A DNA stretch of 64,000 nucleotides from Chytridium lagenaria. Its lineage: Eukaryota > Chytridiomycota > Chytridiomycetes > Chytridiales > Chytridiaceae. Numbering within the stretch: position 1 is the first letter of the stretch; every line of letters starts with the position of its first letter. Location of the stretch: positions 55,299 through 119,298 of the forward strand of contig JAHLKC010000128.1 in NCBI GenBank assembly GCA_025449115.1, written 5' to 3'. Shown here piece after piece: positions 22,825 to 33,585 of this stretch. The position numbers and the translations under genes are program-made. The notes beneath the pieces are model-generated. The model did no database searches. It worked only from the letters and a program-made list of their open reading frames with translations, and had not been told where the DNA came from.

Positions 22825-23115
22825 TTATACTATTGGTACTTGCTGTCTTTTTTTAAGGAGAGTTTTTGGATTTCTCGATGAAAGTAAATCAACATAATCT
22901 ATCCGTCCGTCTGTGACGTATTTCTTTGTTTGTCGTGTCGCTGGCGCTTTTACGTCCACCACCATCTTGTTGTCCTTTCCAGAAGACGTCTTTAGAGACT
23001 TAGTCTTGACTTCTTTGAGAGCATGAGAGGGGTCGCTCTTTCCCGCATCAGCGCTGGTAGAAGTGATTCCATCCTTCTTGAACCTTTTGGCAAACTTCGC
23101 TGACTTTCCCTCAAG
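22825..23115 (-). CDS. Unrecognised Lys/Ser-rich terminal exon, 96 residues
   Basis: A 97-codon open minus-strand frame lies between OXA1 and ABCF3, beginning right after an acceptor (CTCTAACAG) and ending at TAA exactly one base past the OXA1 stop. It reads LEGKSAKFAKRFKKDGI, then a Ser/Thr/Lys-rich middle, RQTKKYVTDGRIDYVDLL and LLKKRQQVPIV. It has no start codon of its own, so it would be the last exon of a gene whose first exon lies between 23116 and about 23200, or overlaps the ABCF3 start. The CTAACAG signal and the uninterrupted frame in a region of ordinary composition are the support. No family is recognised. The basic composition suggests a nuclear or nucleolar protein, but that is a guess. 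Confidence 0.4.
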   Translation of the reverse strand, partial: LEGKSAKFAKRFKKDGITSTSADAGKSDPSHALKEVKTKSLKTSSGKDNKMVVDVKAPATRQTKKYVTDGRIDYVDLLSSRNPKTLLKKRQQVPIV

Positions 23116-23203
23116 CTGTTAGAGTGATCTCAGAACTGAAAAACCATTCTTTCTTCGAGTCTTGTCACCGAACTTATTTCAAAAAAAAAAAAGATCTTCC
23201 AGC

Positions 23204-25794
23204 ATGACCGAGAAAGTCAGGTCACTAATCTCTAAAAAGGCCCCGAGTCTGGATGCTGACACATTCAGCTATCTTCTTGGTTACTTCGACGATTCATCAA
23301 ATGACCTAAGCGTTGATGGGCTTCAGGAATTTTTGGAGCCGTTACTTTCAGAAGGAGGTGCATCAGAAAATGAAATATCCGAGCTCTGTGCGGAGCTGGC
23401 ATCCCTTCTCGGTAATAAAAGCTCCAACGGATCAACCGACGGTGCGCGGAAACTGGAATCCTCGATCAACATGAACACAAACTCATTGGGAGCTATGGAT
23501 ATTCATGCACCAAACCGGGTCGGGGATATTCGCCATGTGATGTCTAAGGCCGGGCCAACCTCGACTACTGTCGACCAGAAGAAGCTGAGAAAGGCCGAAA
23601 TGAAGCTTGCTTCCAAACGCGCTGAAAGAGGCGATAAAGCTTTAGATATTCCTACTTGGAACCCGAATGTCAAACCGGCGATGGTTGTGAATCAGGTCAA
23701 GGTGTCTGGTGCGGAGTCCAAGTCGAAGGACGTCAAGTTTGAGAACTTTGATATTGCTTTTGCTGGAAAGAAGATTGTTACCAATGCGGATTTGCATATG
23801 ACCTATGGCAGAAGGTACGGTCTTGTAGGAAAGAACGGTATAGGAAATCCACGCTTTTAAGCCATCGCGTCTGGGTACGTTAATCGCGAGTAATTTATGT
23901 AAAGTTGACTTTAGATAGTGATCTACGTACACCAAGTCATATCCGTGTTCTTCACGTTGAGCAAGAGGTTGAACGATTTAAAATTCTTTCATTTTAATCA
24001 AATAACAGATTGCTGGTGATGACACCACTGCGTTGATTTCTGTTCTTCAGGCCGACGTGGAACGCGAGACTCTAATTAATGAGGAAAAAACAATATCTGC
24101 CAGACTTCAAAAAACATCAATTTCTGCTGAGGAAGCTGGTGCCCTCTCTGCGAGGCTCAAGGTGGTTTATGCAAAGCTTGAGGAAATGGAGGCTGATAAA
24201 GCGGAGTCAAAGTTAGTTTAATATTTGCTTCGTATCATTTTTGCATTGCGCTAATGATATTTTTTGTTTTACTTGATCATTGTTTATTATATAGAGCAAG
24301 TTCTATATTGTATGGCCTTGGATTTAGTCCGGAACAGCAGAGAGCTGCTACAAAGACATTCAGTGGTGGTTGGAGAATGGTAGATATTTCAGAAGTCTTT
24401 TTTTTAAAACATTATCTTTTAGCGCCTAGCTCTGGCAAGAGCACTTTTCTGCCGACCTGATTTGCTTCTCGCTGATGAAGTTACTAATTACCTCGAGTAA
24501 GTAACACTTCAGAAGCTTTGTTAATCTGTATACATTAGTTTCCCCGCCGTTGTCTGGTTGGAAAAGTACTTCCAGGCCTGGCCAGCCACGTTATTGATTG
24601 TTTCACACGATCGTTCCTTCCTGGATGCTGTATCGACGGATATCTTACATTTGCACAACGGAGCTTTGGATTACTACAAAGGAAACTTCATGAGCTATTT
24701 AACTGCACGGGCTGAACGGAGGAAGAATCAAATCAGAGAGTATGAAGCCCAGCTTCAGTACCGTCAGCATCTGCAAGCGTTCATTGACCGATGGCGATAC
24801 AATGCCAACAGGGCTGGTAGGATCAAAAGATAATATGGAGGGATTTTTTTGCTTACTTTCTATTAGCCCAGGCTCAAAGCAAGCTTAAGATTTTGGAAAA
24901 GTTGCCTGAACTCATTCCGCCCGCTAAGGATGATATGGGGGGTTTAGGAGAGGGTGATCTTCAATCGTACTTTAAATTTCCCGATCCCGAGAAGTTATCC
25001 CCTCCCATTCTGCAGATGAACGAAATCACTTTCAAATACCCTGGAACGGAACGTGTTATCTTGAATAATGTGTCATTTGACCTTCAAATGGATTCCAAAG
25101 TTGCTATCGTTGGACCTAACGGAGCAGGTATTTTTTAATGATATGCTTGCAATATCTCACGATGTAAAGGAAAATCGACTATGATTCATCTTTTGACCGG
25201 ATCCCACACCCCCGTTAATGGCATTTGCCATCGCCACGGACGTCTCCGGATTGGTCTCTTCTCCAGCACCACGTAGATCAACTAGAGCTCGCGCTTAGTT
25301 CTGTGCAATTCCTCACTGCTAAGTTCCCTGGAAGCACAGAGGAAGAGTACAGGCGTATTCTAGCTCGCTTCGGTCTAACAGGAACTACGGGTCTTCAACC
25401 AATTGGTACTCTGTCCGGTGGTCAAAAGTCTCGCGTGGTTTTCGCTGCAATGTCTTTACAAAATCCACATGTGCTAATTTTGGATGAGCCCACCAGTAAG
25501 CTTTTCTCTAATGTGCAGTGTTAACATTTTAGATCATTTGGATATGGACTCGATTGATGCCCTTGCGAATGCTCTTCGTGAGTTCAAGGGTGGTGTGGGC
25601 ATTGTTTCACACGATCAGCAATTCCTTGACGCTGTATGCAAAGAAGTCTGGGTTTGTGAAGGCGGCAAACTTCGATCATTTGAGGGAGCTGTAGGCGTGC
25701 AGGACGGAGTCGTTCGACAGGTATTCGTCTTTCGCGTATGATTTTCACTAAACTTGTTCAGTACAAAAAATCTCTTTTGAAGGATGATTTCTGA
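23204..25794 (+). CDS. ABC-F ATPase of the GCN20/ABCF3 type
   Basis: A soluble twin-ATPase that binds ribosomes; the yeast relative supports Gcn2 activation. The start at 23204 (MTEKVRSLISKKAPSLDADT) opens the family's N-terminal helical domain. NBD1 has GLVGKNGIG as Walker A, RVLHVEQE, then a signature region (KTFSGGWRM). Its Walker B reads LLLADEVTNYLE instead of the usual LDEPTNHLD. NBD2 is canonical: IVGPNGAG/KST split by an intron, GTLSGGQKSRVVFAAMS, LILDEPT/NHLDMDS split by another intron, and GIVSHDQQFLDAV. The linker (RRKNQIREYEAQLQYRQHLQ) is typical. About eight short introns occur. One-base losses hit Walker A of NBD1 (about 23848) and the segment after HGRLRIGLFS (about 25253). The stop at 25794 is 8 bp from the convergent NRK stop. 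Confidence 0.88.
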
Positions 25795-25802
25795 TTCCAA
25801 CA

Positions 25803-26740
25803 TCATGGCCCTGACGATACGACGTGCCCTTGATTTGTATTGAAATGTTGAACAATGTTCAAAACGTATTCTACAGTAATAGAGACCATTTCTGTAATTG
25901 TTGAGTTATCAGTGTTGACAGCAAACACATCCTTTTCGGTCTCTACTTGAATGACTCTAGCGTCATTAAAACTTGTATCGAAGTTGATATTGTTTTCCTT
26001 GCAGCCATTAGTAACGCTCCTTGGCTGTTGATCGAGGTGCTTTAAAACTGATGTGTTATATTTTTGGTATCCTTTCCACACGAAGTCATCAAAGTATCTT
26101 GGGGGATCTCGCCAAAATCCTAAACAATCATTAGAACTTTAGAGAACAAGCGCATAACATGAGAGAATTTAAGGGTATAGGAGTATCGAAAGGCTATGAG
26201 CTGTCGGTGTCAATGATACCTTCAAGAGTCACGTAACCTGTACGCGCATTACGACGGCTTTGAAGAGTCTCGTATGAAGCATGCAGGAATACCCTAATAT
26301 CCAACTCAGAATAAACTGAGGGGTCATCGTAGAGAAGAAAACCATCTACTAAAACAACCCTGATATTGCTTGGAATCAAGCTCCATCTCGCACGAAGGGT
26401 CTCAATGAGGTCTGGCGGTAAGTCACTCGCATTGATGGACGATCGATTATCTCCCAGTATCGACTCCTTAACACCAATTTGTTTTGTTTCCTTCAGCATG
26501 TCTACAAAGGCTGGCATGTTCAAGGCACCAGGGCAATCCCAATCTTGGATTCCATCTTGAACAGGGACCTCCCCATCCGTCTTGTAGAATTGGTCCTAGA
26601 TACTGATTTAGGATAATATTACCATAGCGATACTAAACCTGGTGTATGATGGGGATTTTGAGGATCGATGACAGCCATTCTGCTAGAGTACTTTTGCCAC
26701 TACACGAAGGGCCTCCGATGCCAACCAAAATGTTTCTCAT
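25803..26740 (-). CDS. NRK1: Nicotinamide riboside kinase
   Basis: Phosphorylates nicotinamide riboside to NMN for NAD salvage. The start at 26740 gives MRNILVGIGGPSCSGKSTLA with the P-loop GGPSCSGKST. Exon 2 continues DQFYKTDGEVPVQDGIQDWD (the substrate-site DxFY and WD motifs), then MLKETKQIGVKESI, SNIRVVLVDGFLLYDDP and RTGYVTLEG. After an intron it reads FWRDPPRYFDDFVWKGYQKY, which are standard NRK landmarks. The C-terminal tail of about 90 residues is longer than in yeast and has no recognised motif. The stop at 25803 is tail-to-tail with ABCF3, and the start is 54 bp from that of the CDKAL1 gene. Confidence 0.85.
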
Positions 26741-26794
26741 GTCTCACCCTCCAAAAAAAAAAAAGGAGAAGGAAACTCGAAATTCATAGGTAGC
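26741..26794. promoter_or_regulatory. 54-bp head-to-head gap between NRK1 and CDKAL1 genes
   Basis: The two ATGs are separated by only 54 bp, which includes an A12 run. At least one transcript must start inside the other gene, or both have very short 5' UTRs. No TATA box is seen. Confidence 0.45.
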
Positions 26795-28616
26795 ATGCTT
26801 GAAGATATTGAGGAATTAGTTCTGCCAGAGCCCGGCCAGCAACGTATCGGCAATTCTAAGGTGTCAAGAAAGGTTGTCAATCGTCAGTCCCGAATTGAGC
26901 CCCAAGTTCCCCAGAATGGCAAAATGAATGATTACTTTCTACCTGGACAAGGTCAAGTGTTCGTAAAGACTTGGGGATGTGGACATAATAACTCGGACGG
27001 AGAGTACATGGCAGGCCTCCTTGCGGCTCAAGGGTATGACATTATAGTCGAAGATTCGAAGAAAGATGATGCACCAGTCTGGATTTTAAACTCTTGCACT
27101 GTTAAAGGACCATCTGAAACATCCTTTTTTAATGAAGTTAAGAAAGGCCGGGCTAAGGGAAAGACAGTGATTGTTTCCGGTTGTGTTCCGCAAGGAAGCT
27201 CAAATTCGGCTGAATTGGGGAACTTAGCGTCATTGGGGTTCATCAAATTGACAGGGTGGTGGAGGTCGTCGAAGAGACGCTGAAAGGCAACATCGTCAAG
27301 TTTACAAGAGAACGTAAAGAAGTGGGAACCGACGGCCGGAAGAGAAAAATAGGTGGTGCGCCTTTGGACCTTCCCAAAGTTCGTCGTAATCCCTTCGTCG
27401 AAATTATACCCATCAATACTGGATGCTTAAATCAATGCACCTACTGCAAAACTAAACATGCTCGGGGCGATTTGGGGTCATACAGCCCCGAAGAGATTTG
27501 GGACAGGGTGCATATGGTAGCAGAAGAAGGCGTTAAAGAAATTTGGCTAACAAGCGAGGACACTGGAGCCTACGGAAGAGACCTTGATACCAACATTGTT
27601 TACCTTCTTTGGGGGATTGTGGGTATACTGGAAAAATACCCAGACGACGGTCCGATGCTTAGGATTGGCATGGTAACCTTTTGCTTCTTGCACTGTACTT
27701 AAGTATGATTTAGACGAACCCGCCATATATTCTGGAGCATTTAGATGAAATGGTGAAGGTGAGGCAAACTTCTGTAGACATCTATAATTAATTTATCATA
27801 GATACTTAATCACCCCAAAGTTTTCAGCTTTTTGCATGTTCCTGTTCAGTGTGGAAGTGATAAAGTTTTGGATGACATGAGAAGACAATACACTGTCGAG
27901 GACTTTGTAAAGGTTGTGGACACACTCAGAAACGGTGTTCCGTCATGCACCATTGCGACTGATATCATCTGTGGCTTTCCAACTGAGACAGAGGAGGATT
28001 TTGAGGGTTCAATGGAACTTTTGCGCCGTTATAAATTTAGCGTCCTTCATATTTCACAGGTACGTCTATAAGCTTTCAATGATCTCATGTTTTGCAGTTT
28101 TATGCACGACCAGGCACACCGGCAGCGCTTCTCCCTCGTGTACCATCCTCTGAGATTAAGGCGCGCTCACGAATTGCGTCTGCCTTTTTCAACTCTTACT
28201 CTACCTACGACGACCTTTTGGGCCAGACTTTAAAAGTTGTAGTCACTGAGATATCCTCCGACGGTCTCTTTTACGTTGGCCATGATAAATCCTACCGTCA
28301 GGTCCTGGTGCCTTTGCTACCAGCCCTACTGGGAAGAGTCATTCATGTCCGAGTCGTGCGCACGGGGAAATTTTTTGTGGAAGGTGAATTGGTTCCTGAA
28401 GACGAAGATACTCTTAAGATTGCTGCATCAGAATTTCAAACATCAACACCTCTCTTCGTCAATCGTGGAGGAAAATTAGTCAGGCGCGCCTTTGAGAAGA
28501 CTTTGAAAGATAAGGGGTCATCATTTCTTGGTCACAAAATCTGGTCTTTTTCACTTCCAGTTGCCGCTGCTGCTTTAGTTATATCTGTAATTATTATAGT
28601 AAAAAGAAGACTTTAA
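26795..28616 (+). CDS. CDKAL1: tRNA threonylcarbamoyladenosine methylthiotransferase (CDKAL1 type)
   Basis: Radical-SAM enzyme that turns t6A into ms2t6A at position 37 of tRNA-Lys(UUU). Order: UPF0004 domain ([38 protein letters not shown]: three Fe-S cysteines), the radical-SAM loop [15 protein letters not shown] with CxxxCxx[16 protein letters not shown], then [20 protein letters not shown] and [19 protein letters not shown]-like domain ([14 protein letters not shown]) follows, and then a hydrophobic tail ([19 protein letters not shown]) fits the tail anchor that holds eukaryotic CDKAL1 in the ER membrane. Three introns follow RIGM, DEMVK and HISQ. One G missing in a G run near 27236 breaks the frame. 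The tail anchor separates it from bacterial MtaB-like forms. Confidence 0.92.
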
Positions 28617-28674
28617 GACTTTCAGTTCTAATGTCTGATTCTTGTACACTACCCACTGTGTAACGTGAAAGAAA

Positions 28675-29361
28675 ATGAGCAACAGCGACGACAAGGTGTT
28701 CGTTCCAGAAAGAAAGGTTGAAATCCATTGAAATGGCTTCTAAATCAAGCAGAAACTTTCGATATATGATAACCCCGAGGACAAGTACGTTGTCCGTGAT
28801 GAGCCCAACGAAATTGAGCTCGCATTGCGGAAGGTTTTACTATTTCAATGTTTTGCATGCTAACTCAGGCCTGCAGACTCGCCTAACGGTCTCAAGGTTC
28901 TTCTCCGATACCAGGGTTTGGGGCACATAATACTTTCTTACGCTTATCTTTTACAGATCCAGGTTGACAGTGTGATGAGTAAATGGATTGAGACCGAAAA
29001 GAATTTCAAAAAAACACGGAACAGTTACTTTCTCCTAACGAGAAGCTACTCCCCAACATGCTTTACGTTACAATTGCTGGTTTCGCTGGTTCAATATTGA
29101 CCAAAAATCGTATGTTTGTAGGATTTGATCTCCGTTAACGACATCTTAGGCGGCTTCGCCATGCGTTTTACTGTTCCACCCATCATGACTGTCGGAGCCT
29201 TCGCATATCTTTACCCTGCTTCATCAAATAACATTTTCTCGACGACCTTATCACGCGCGAACGAGCTTGGAATTCGATTGGACTCAATCCCAACCACATT
29301 GAGTTCCATTACTTCAACAACACAAGGATCCACCAAAGATAAAGAGAGTGAAAAAAAATGA
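28675..29361 (+). CDS. MICOS complex subunit, MIC26/MIC27 (apolipoprotein O) family
   Basis: Inner-membrane protein of the mitochondrial contact-site and cristae-organising system. The diagnostic N-terminal word is LSIYDNPEDKYVVRDEPNEI, followed by an intron with TGCTAACTCAG. The segment PADSPNGLKVLL, VDSVMSKWIETEKNFKKT, then LLPNMLYVTIAGFAGSILTK (first membrane segment) and RFTVPPIMTVGAFAYLYPAS (second) match the family layout. A Ser/Thr-rich basic tail ends at TGA 29361. The start is uncertain: ATG 28675 or 28731 would serve, but either needs a one-base correction to enter the conserved frame at about 28755. It lies directly downstream of CDKAL1 on the same strand. Confidence 0.75.
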
Positions 29362-29494
29362 ACTTTTGACATTGGAAGCCTGAACTTAAGCCAGGTTTTG
29401 ACGGCAAGCAAAGATATAGTGCGATCTTTCATGATAGAAATGGTCAATATCATCGCATTTAATATATTTTAGCCAAACTTTATCGAACGCGATA

Positions 29495-30767
29495 TCATAA
29501 CTTTGCATGGGAACTATCAAGCCGGACAACAACCTTACCCCAAGTTTTCCTAGACGCCAAGTCGGCCAGGGCCGTTGGAATAGATTCCAACCCAGTGTAA
29601 TTTTTGGGGAAAACAACTGGTTTCCAATTTCCACCTCCAGGCTTCTCTTTCGAAAAAAGATCGAAAACTCCTTTCCAAGTGTCAACAGCAAGCTTCCTAT
29701 CAATGATAAACATAGGATGTAATGCATAGAATCAAACCTGTCGTTGATCGTAGTTCCTCCCCAAAAAACGCCAACGAGTGAAGCTCCTTTGAGCAAAAGC
29801 CGGTTCGAAGGCACAGCCTCAATAGCGCTTCCGGTACCAGCAAATCCTGTGTGAAGTTAGCAAAAAGACCATTTATATAAAAGCTCCAACCAACGACTAA
29901 TATGCGTCCATTAAACGCAATGCAGGCTGTATCCTTGATAAAAAAGCCAACAGGGTCGTAAATCACATCAGCGCCTTTCGCTTTGCGTCCAGGTATGGCC
30001 GCAGTAATCTTGTTAACTGTTGCTGGCCAATTCGTGTCTGTCACGTAGTTGATAACATAATCGGCTCCTTCAGCCTTTGCGATTTGACATTTCTCGTCGG
30101 AGCCTGCAGTTGCAATCACTGTAGCCCCGATATTTTTTGCAATTTGAACGGCTAATCAAGCAATAGGTCAGAAAGAAGCGAAAAGTGCATAACTTACCCG
30201 CAATGCCGACTCCGCCTGCGGCAGCATGAATTAAGCAAACATCTCCTTTTTTCAGCTGACCTCTGAAAACAATTCCCAAAAACTGGTGGGGTAAATCATG
30301 AACAGCGCGGCAGCTTCTTCATATGTCAGGTTTGGCAGGAATCCTGAATAATTGGGCGGGGGATGCTTGGACATATTCAGCGTATCCCGAAATTCCGTTT
30401 GATCCTGTTCCAAAAACACCATCCCCGACTTTGAAGTCCGCGAACTTTTCCACCAACTTTAACGACCTCACCCGCAACTTCAGCTCCAGGGATAAAGGGA
30501 AACGCGGGGCTTGGTTTGGTACTTTTCCCTGAACCTTTCTGCTGTTAGTCCAAGCTCACGAAGTTGAACGTACCATTAGAATATCAAAAAAGTTTAATCC
30601 AACGGCCTTCACTTTGACGAGAACTTCATTTTCCCCAATGATTGGAATTGGAACACTCTTGATGCTCAGCTCATCAACGCCGTTAAGCCATTTCTCAACA
30701 ACGGATGGCCTACAACATTCAGGCCAGAGAACAAATCAATAACACAACCTTCATGGTAGGACTGCAT
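29495..30767 (-). CDS. Zinc-independent quinone oxidoreductase-like MDR protein
   Basis: An NAD(P)H-dependent reductase of the medium-chain dehydrogenase superfamily. From the N-terminus: VEKWLNGVDELSIKSVPIP, ENEVLVKVKAVGLNFFD, PFIPGAEVAGEVVKVG, then the nucleotide-binding CLIHAAAGGVG, TVIATAGSDEKCQIAKAEGA, DYVINY, KGADVIYDPVG and GRILVVGW. The C-terminal VPSNRLLLKGASLVGVFWGG and GKVVVRLDSSHAKL match quinone oxidoreductases that lack structural zinc. Several short introns and at least two frame breaks are present; the exact start (30767 or 30754) is unsure. A role beyond quinone or enone reduction cannot be read from the sequence. Confidence 0.75.
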
Positions 30768-30842
30768 GACTTATCGGGGTAAATTTTTCGGCACCAAAAA
30801 ACCTATCATTTATTCGGCTTGAAATTGCCCATCACCATTTCT

Positions 30843-32690
30843 TCACACTGACTTTTGGTCATAATTGGATTTTCGAAGTTGCCATTGAATGATCTCTGCC
30901 AGATATTTTCCAACTTCCGGGGCTCGGTCTAATTCGCAACATTTTTGCAACCTCAGAGCCCTTAGAAATCATTTTAGAATCGTTAAACAACAAGATAGAT
31001 ACTAACATTTAGCAGTGGTTTAAGGTCGTGCACATTTGCAAGATTATAGTGTATAATTTCGTCGCGGAGCGGCCTCGTACTTCCGTACCAGATGGTCAAT
31101 GGCGTCTTTCTGAACTGACAGCTGCCCAAATTCAGGAGGAGGGTATATCTGCGCAATTTCCAAAGGCAAGAGATAACCATAACATTCAGGGGCCATTTTG
31201 AAGTAATTGCTTTTGATCCGGTGTATCTCTGAGACAAACTTAGCTCTCTTATGTACAATCCTAAGCCTTTGCGTGTGAACACGCCTTCTGGCATAAGCAA
31301 TGAAAATGGGATAGGTAGTGACATGACTAAGCCAGGACACAACATCAGAATCATTTGAGCTCAACTAGATAATTTAGTTCTCGAAGCTTAGTCAGATTCT
31401 ACCTTTAAAGATTTCATAATAACATGCTTTGTAACGGGGTATGTGTGGTTTTTCTCGACGTAGAAAGCCTTCCGGTATGGGAGAAAGGCACGCTGCCAGA
31501 AACAAGAAGCGACGGTCCTCACAAGAAGGCTCTTGAAAATTTAAAGCTATTCGGTTTGCGAAATTCGTGAGGATGTAATCAATCGCCAGCGATACTTTCA
31601 GTGCAAGTTCTGAATCTAATGTAGAAGGTTGATGATCACTGCTCGATGGAATCGAAAATATCAAATCAAAAAATCCGATTTGGTGTATCATTCGAAGGGA
31701 TTTGATTGCGTTGGAATCACGCATCATTTTATCAACTTCGGTGCCGACCCGTTCACGGCTTATCTTTGCAGAAAATGCCTCCTTTAAAGCTTCATCGTGA
31801 CAAGCTCGAACAATTTCCTCGTCCACCGTGAAGCCGAATCGAGATGCAAACCTTATAACACGAAGAATGCGAAGAGGATCGTCGATGAACGTTTTGAGGG
31901 CAGGCAAAGGTGTACGAACATGACCCGTCACCAAATCAGTCAGGCCTTTCCCAGTCAAATCTTCCACTTCACTTGTATGAAGGTTAAAAAATAGGGAGTT
32001 GATTGTGATATCTCTGCGAAGCGCATCTTCCTCCGGCGTTCCAAAACCCTTTAGAAAAAAGCGGGGAGGAAATCAGCTAAGCAGTGCATTCTCCCTACCA
32101 TTTTGTGGAATTCTGCTGTGATCATCGTAGATCTCCGTTCGTAGATTTCACGAAATCTATGGAATGCCCAAAGACTTTGGTAGTGGCTGTTTCCAGGTGT
32201 TTTGATCTTTCCGGATTCGATTCGATCTTTGCGATATGATGAGTTGCCAAGCCGTTCTTTTCCATATAGGCATTGACAGCAGTTGCGAAATCAAGCCCTA
32301 GCATTCTGTCCAAAGCAACGTCTAAGTCTGCACATTCTAAGCCTAGTAACTATTAGGAATGTTATGTGAATATGATTCATGATGATAATAGATAAAACAA
32401 GACTCCAGAATTACCTTATCACGGACCCATCCTCCTGCAATTCGCAAAGTGATCCGCTCATGGGATGGCTTGTTGACATTTATTTCGTTTGCAACCTCCA
32501 AAAGAACTTTGCAAATGTTGGACTCGGTGTCAGTCAAGTTGATCTTTTGCAAACGTTGCATGGAGAAGAATCTTAAATATTTGCTGGCTAACATGGATGT
32601 TGAAAAAATTCGTCTTGAGTTCGAGTTTGGAGTCAAAACGGACTCAATCTCTATGGCAGGTGCCCAATCGCAGGCGTTCAATATTTGCAT
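30843..32690 (-). CDS. CCA1: CCA-adding tRNA nucleotidyltransferase
   Basis: Adds the 3' CCA to tRNAs; the eukaryotic enzyme serves nucleus, cytosol and mitochondria. The start at 32690 gives an N-terminal extension with RRIFSTS resembling a mitochondrial signal, and internal Mets may give a shorter cytosolic form. Head domain: RIAGGWVRDK, then ADLDVALD (catalytic DxD), FGTPEEDALRRDITINSLFF and EDLTGKGLTDL. TPLPALKTFIDDPLRILRVI and RFASRFGFTVDEEI are class II CCA-enzyme motifs. The C-terminal part continues to KMLRIRP and KYLAEIIQWQLRKSN, stop 30843. Introns are short. Frame breaks lie near 32145, 31070 and 30920. Confidence 0.88.
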
Positions 32691-32790
32691 TATCGAGGGT
32701 GTATGGTTGACTGTCCAATATTCTACAAGAGGGTTTGCTGTAAATATGTGTTTATAGGATATTAGATGTATTGATAATAATAGATAACAA

Positions 32791-32998
32791 ATGCGCATGC
32801 TGATTCGGGGGCGACGCAAGAGAGACTCTTTCATGAGCTATATGCAGGCATTCAAGCCAAAATGAACGTTCCGTTTGAGAGCTTAGAAGGACTCCTCAAT
32901 ACCGTTAGCCCGGCGTATAGGGACAAATTCCAAGCACGACTTTGCGAAAATTAGAGGCGCTTGCAAAACAGGCGGAATATAGTCCAGATGAGCCTTAA
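32791..32998 (+). CDS. Small hypothetical protein
   Basis: A short plus-strand frame between the divergent CCA1 gene and convergent frataxin. It reads ERLFHELYAGIQAKMNVPFE, LLNTVSPAYRDKFQARLCE, then after a one-base loss at about 32950 LEALAKQAEYSPDEP and TAA. The composition looks like a real helical protein, but I do not recognise it. An in-frame ATG is at 32862; the upstream part may be preceded by an intron. The stop is 27 bp from the frataxin stop. Confidence 0.4.
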
Positions 32999-33024
32999 AG
33001 AAATCAACTTTCATGACTTTTTCT

Positions 33025-33565
33025 CTATGTCGACAGGCGCCCCAAAACTGTTGATAATTCTTGGCTTAATAATTGATCAAGAACCTCATTGTTCCGGAGA
33101 TTAACCCAAGAACCGTCTTGATAATCGAATCGTTTTGGACCGCTAAAAGATTAAATCCCATGCGACTAGTTGGAAAGAACCTGAGTGGTGATGATAGCCA
33201 TAATCTGCTTATTGGGTGGTTGTTTATTCACCACAAACGTTCCAGAAGTCCCTAGTTTCAATGTCAAACGCCGTCCTAAACGAGGTTGTAAGTACTTTAA
33301 CCCATGACCGCGCTTACGTTGAAGAGTAAATCAAAGTCCTCCGAATCAGCAGTATCAACGATGGCCTCAAGTTCTTCCACTAGATGCTGCATTTGCCTGA
33401 CTCCGTGTAATTATATCAATCATGTATCATTCGACTTACCGATCCGCAACTCTATTGTAATCTCTGGATCGTCAGCGTTATTTCAAAACGGTCTCTCAAC
33501 CTCTCCAAGTTGGTGGAGAAGAGGCGCCTTCCACCAACAAAATGGGACACAGCTCGTCGAAACAT
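33025..33565 (-). CDS. FXN: Frataxin
   Basis: Mitochondrial matrix protein that supports Fe-S cluster assembly on ISCU. The start at 33565 (MFRRAVSHFVGGRRLFSTN) is a classic presequence. After a GTAAGT intron come HLVEELEAIVDTADSEDFD, then GVLTLKLGTSGTFVVNKQPP, the signature NKQIWLSSPLSGPKRFDY (spliced across an intron at AG/CGG), and W with LRNNEVLDQLLSQELSTVLG. Acidic first helix, beta-sheet and NKQPPNKQIW are diagnostic. Frame breaks: one base missing before LTLKLG (about 33268) and one extra A before WLSSP (about 33203). The start lies only 20 bp from the PIG-Y start on the other strand. Confidence 0.9.
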
Positions 33566-33585
33566 TTTTTTTGATCAGTGTGTCA

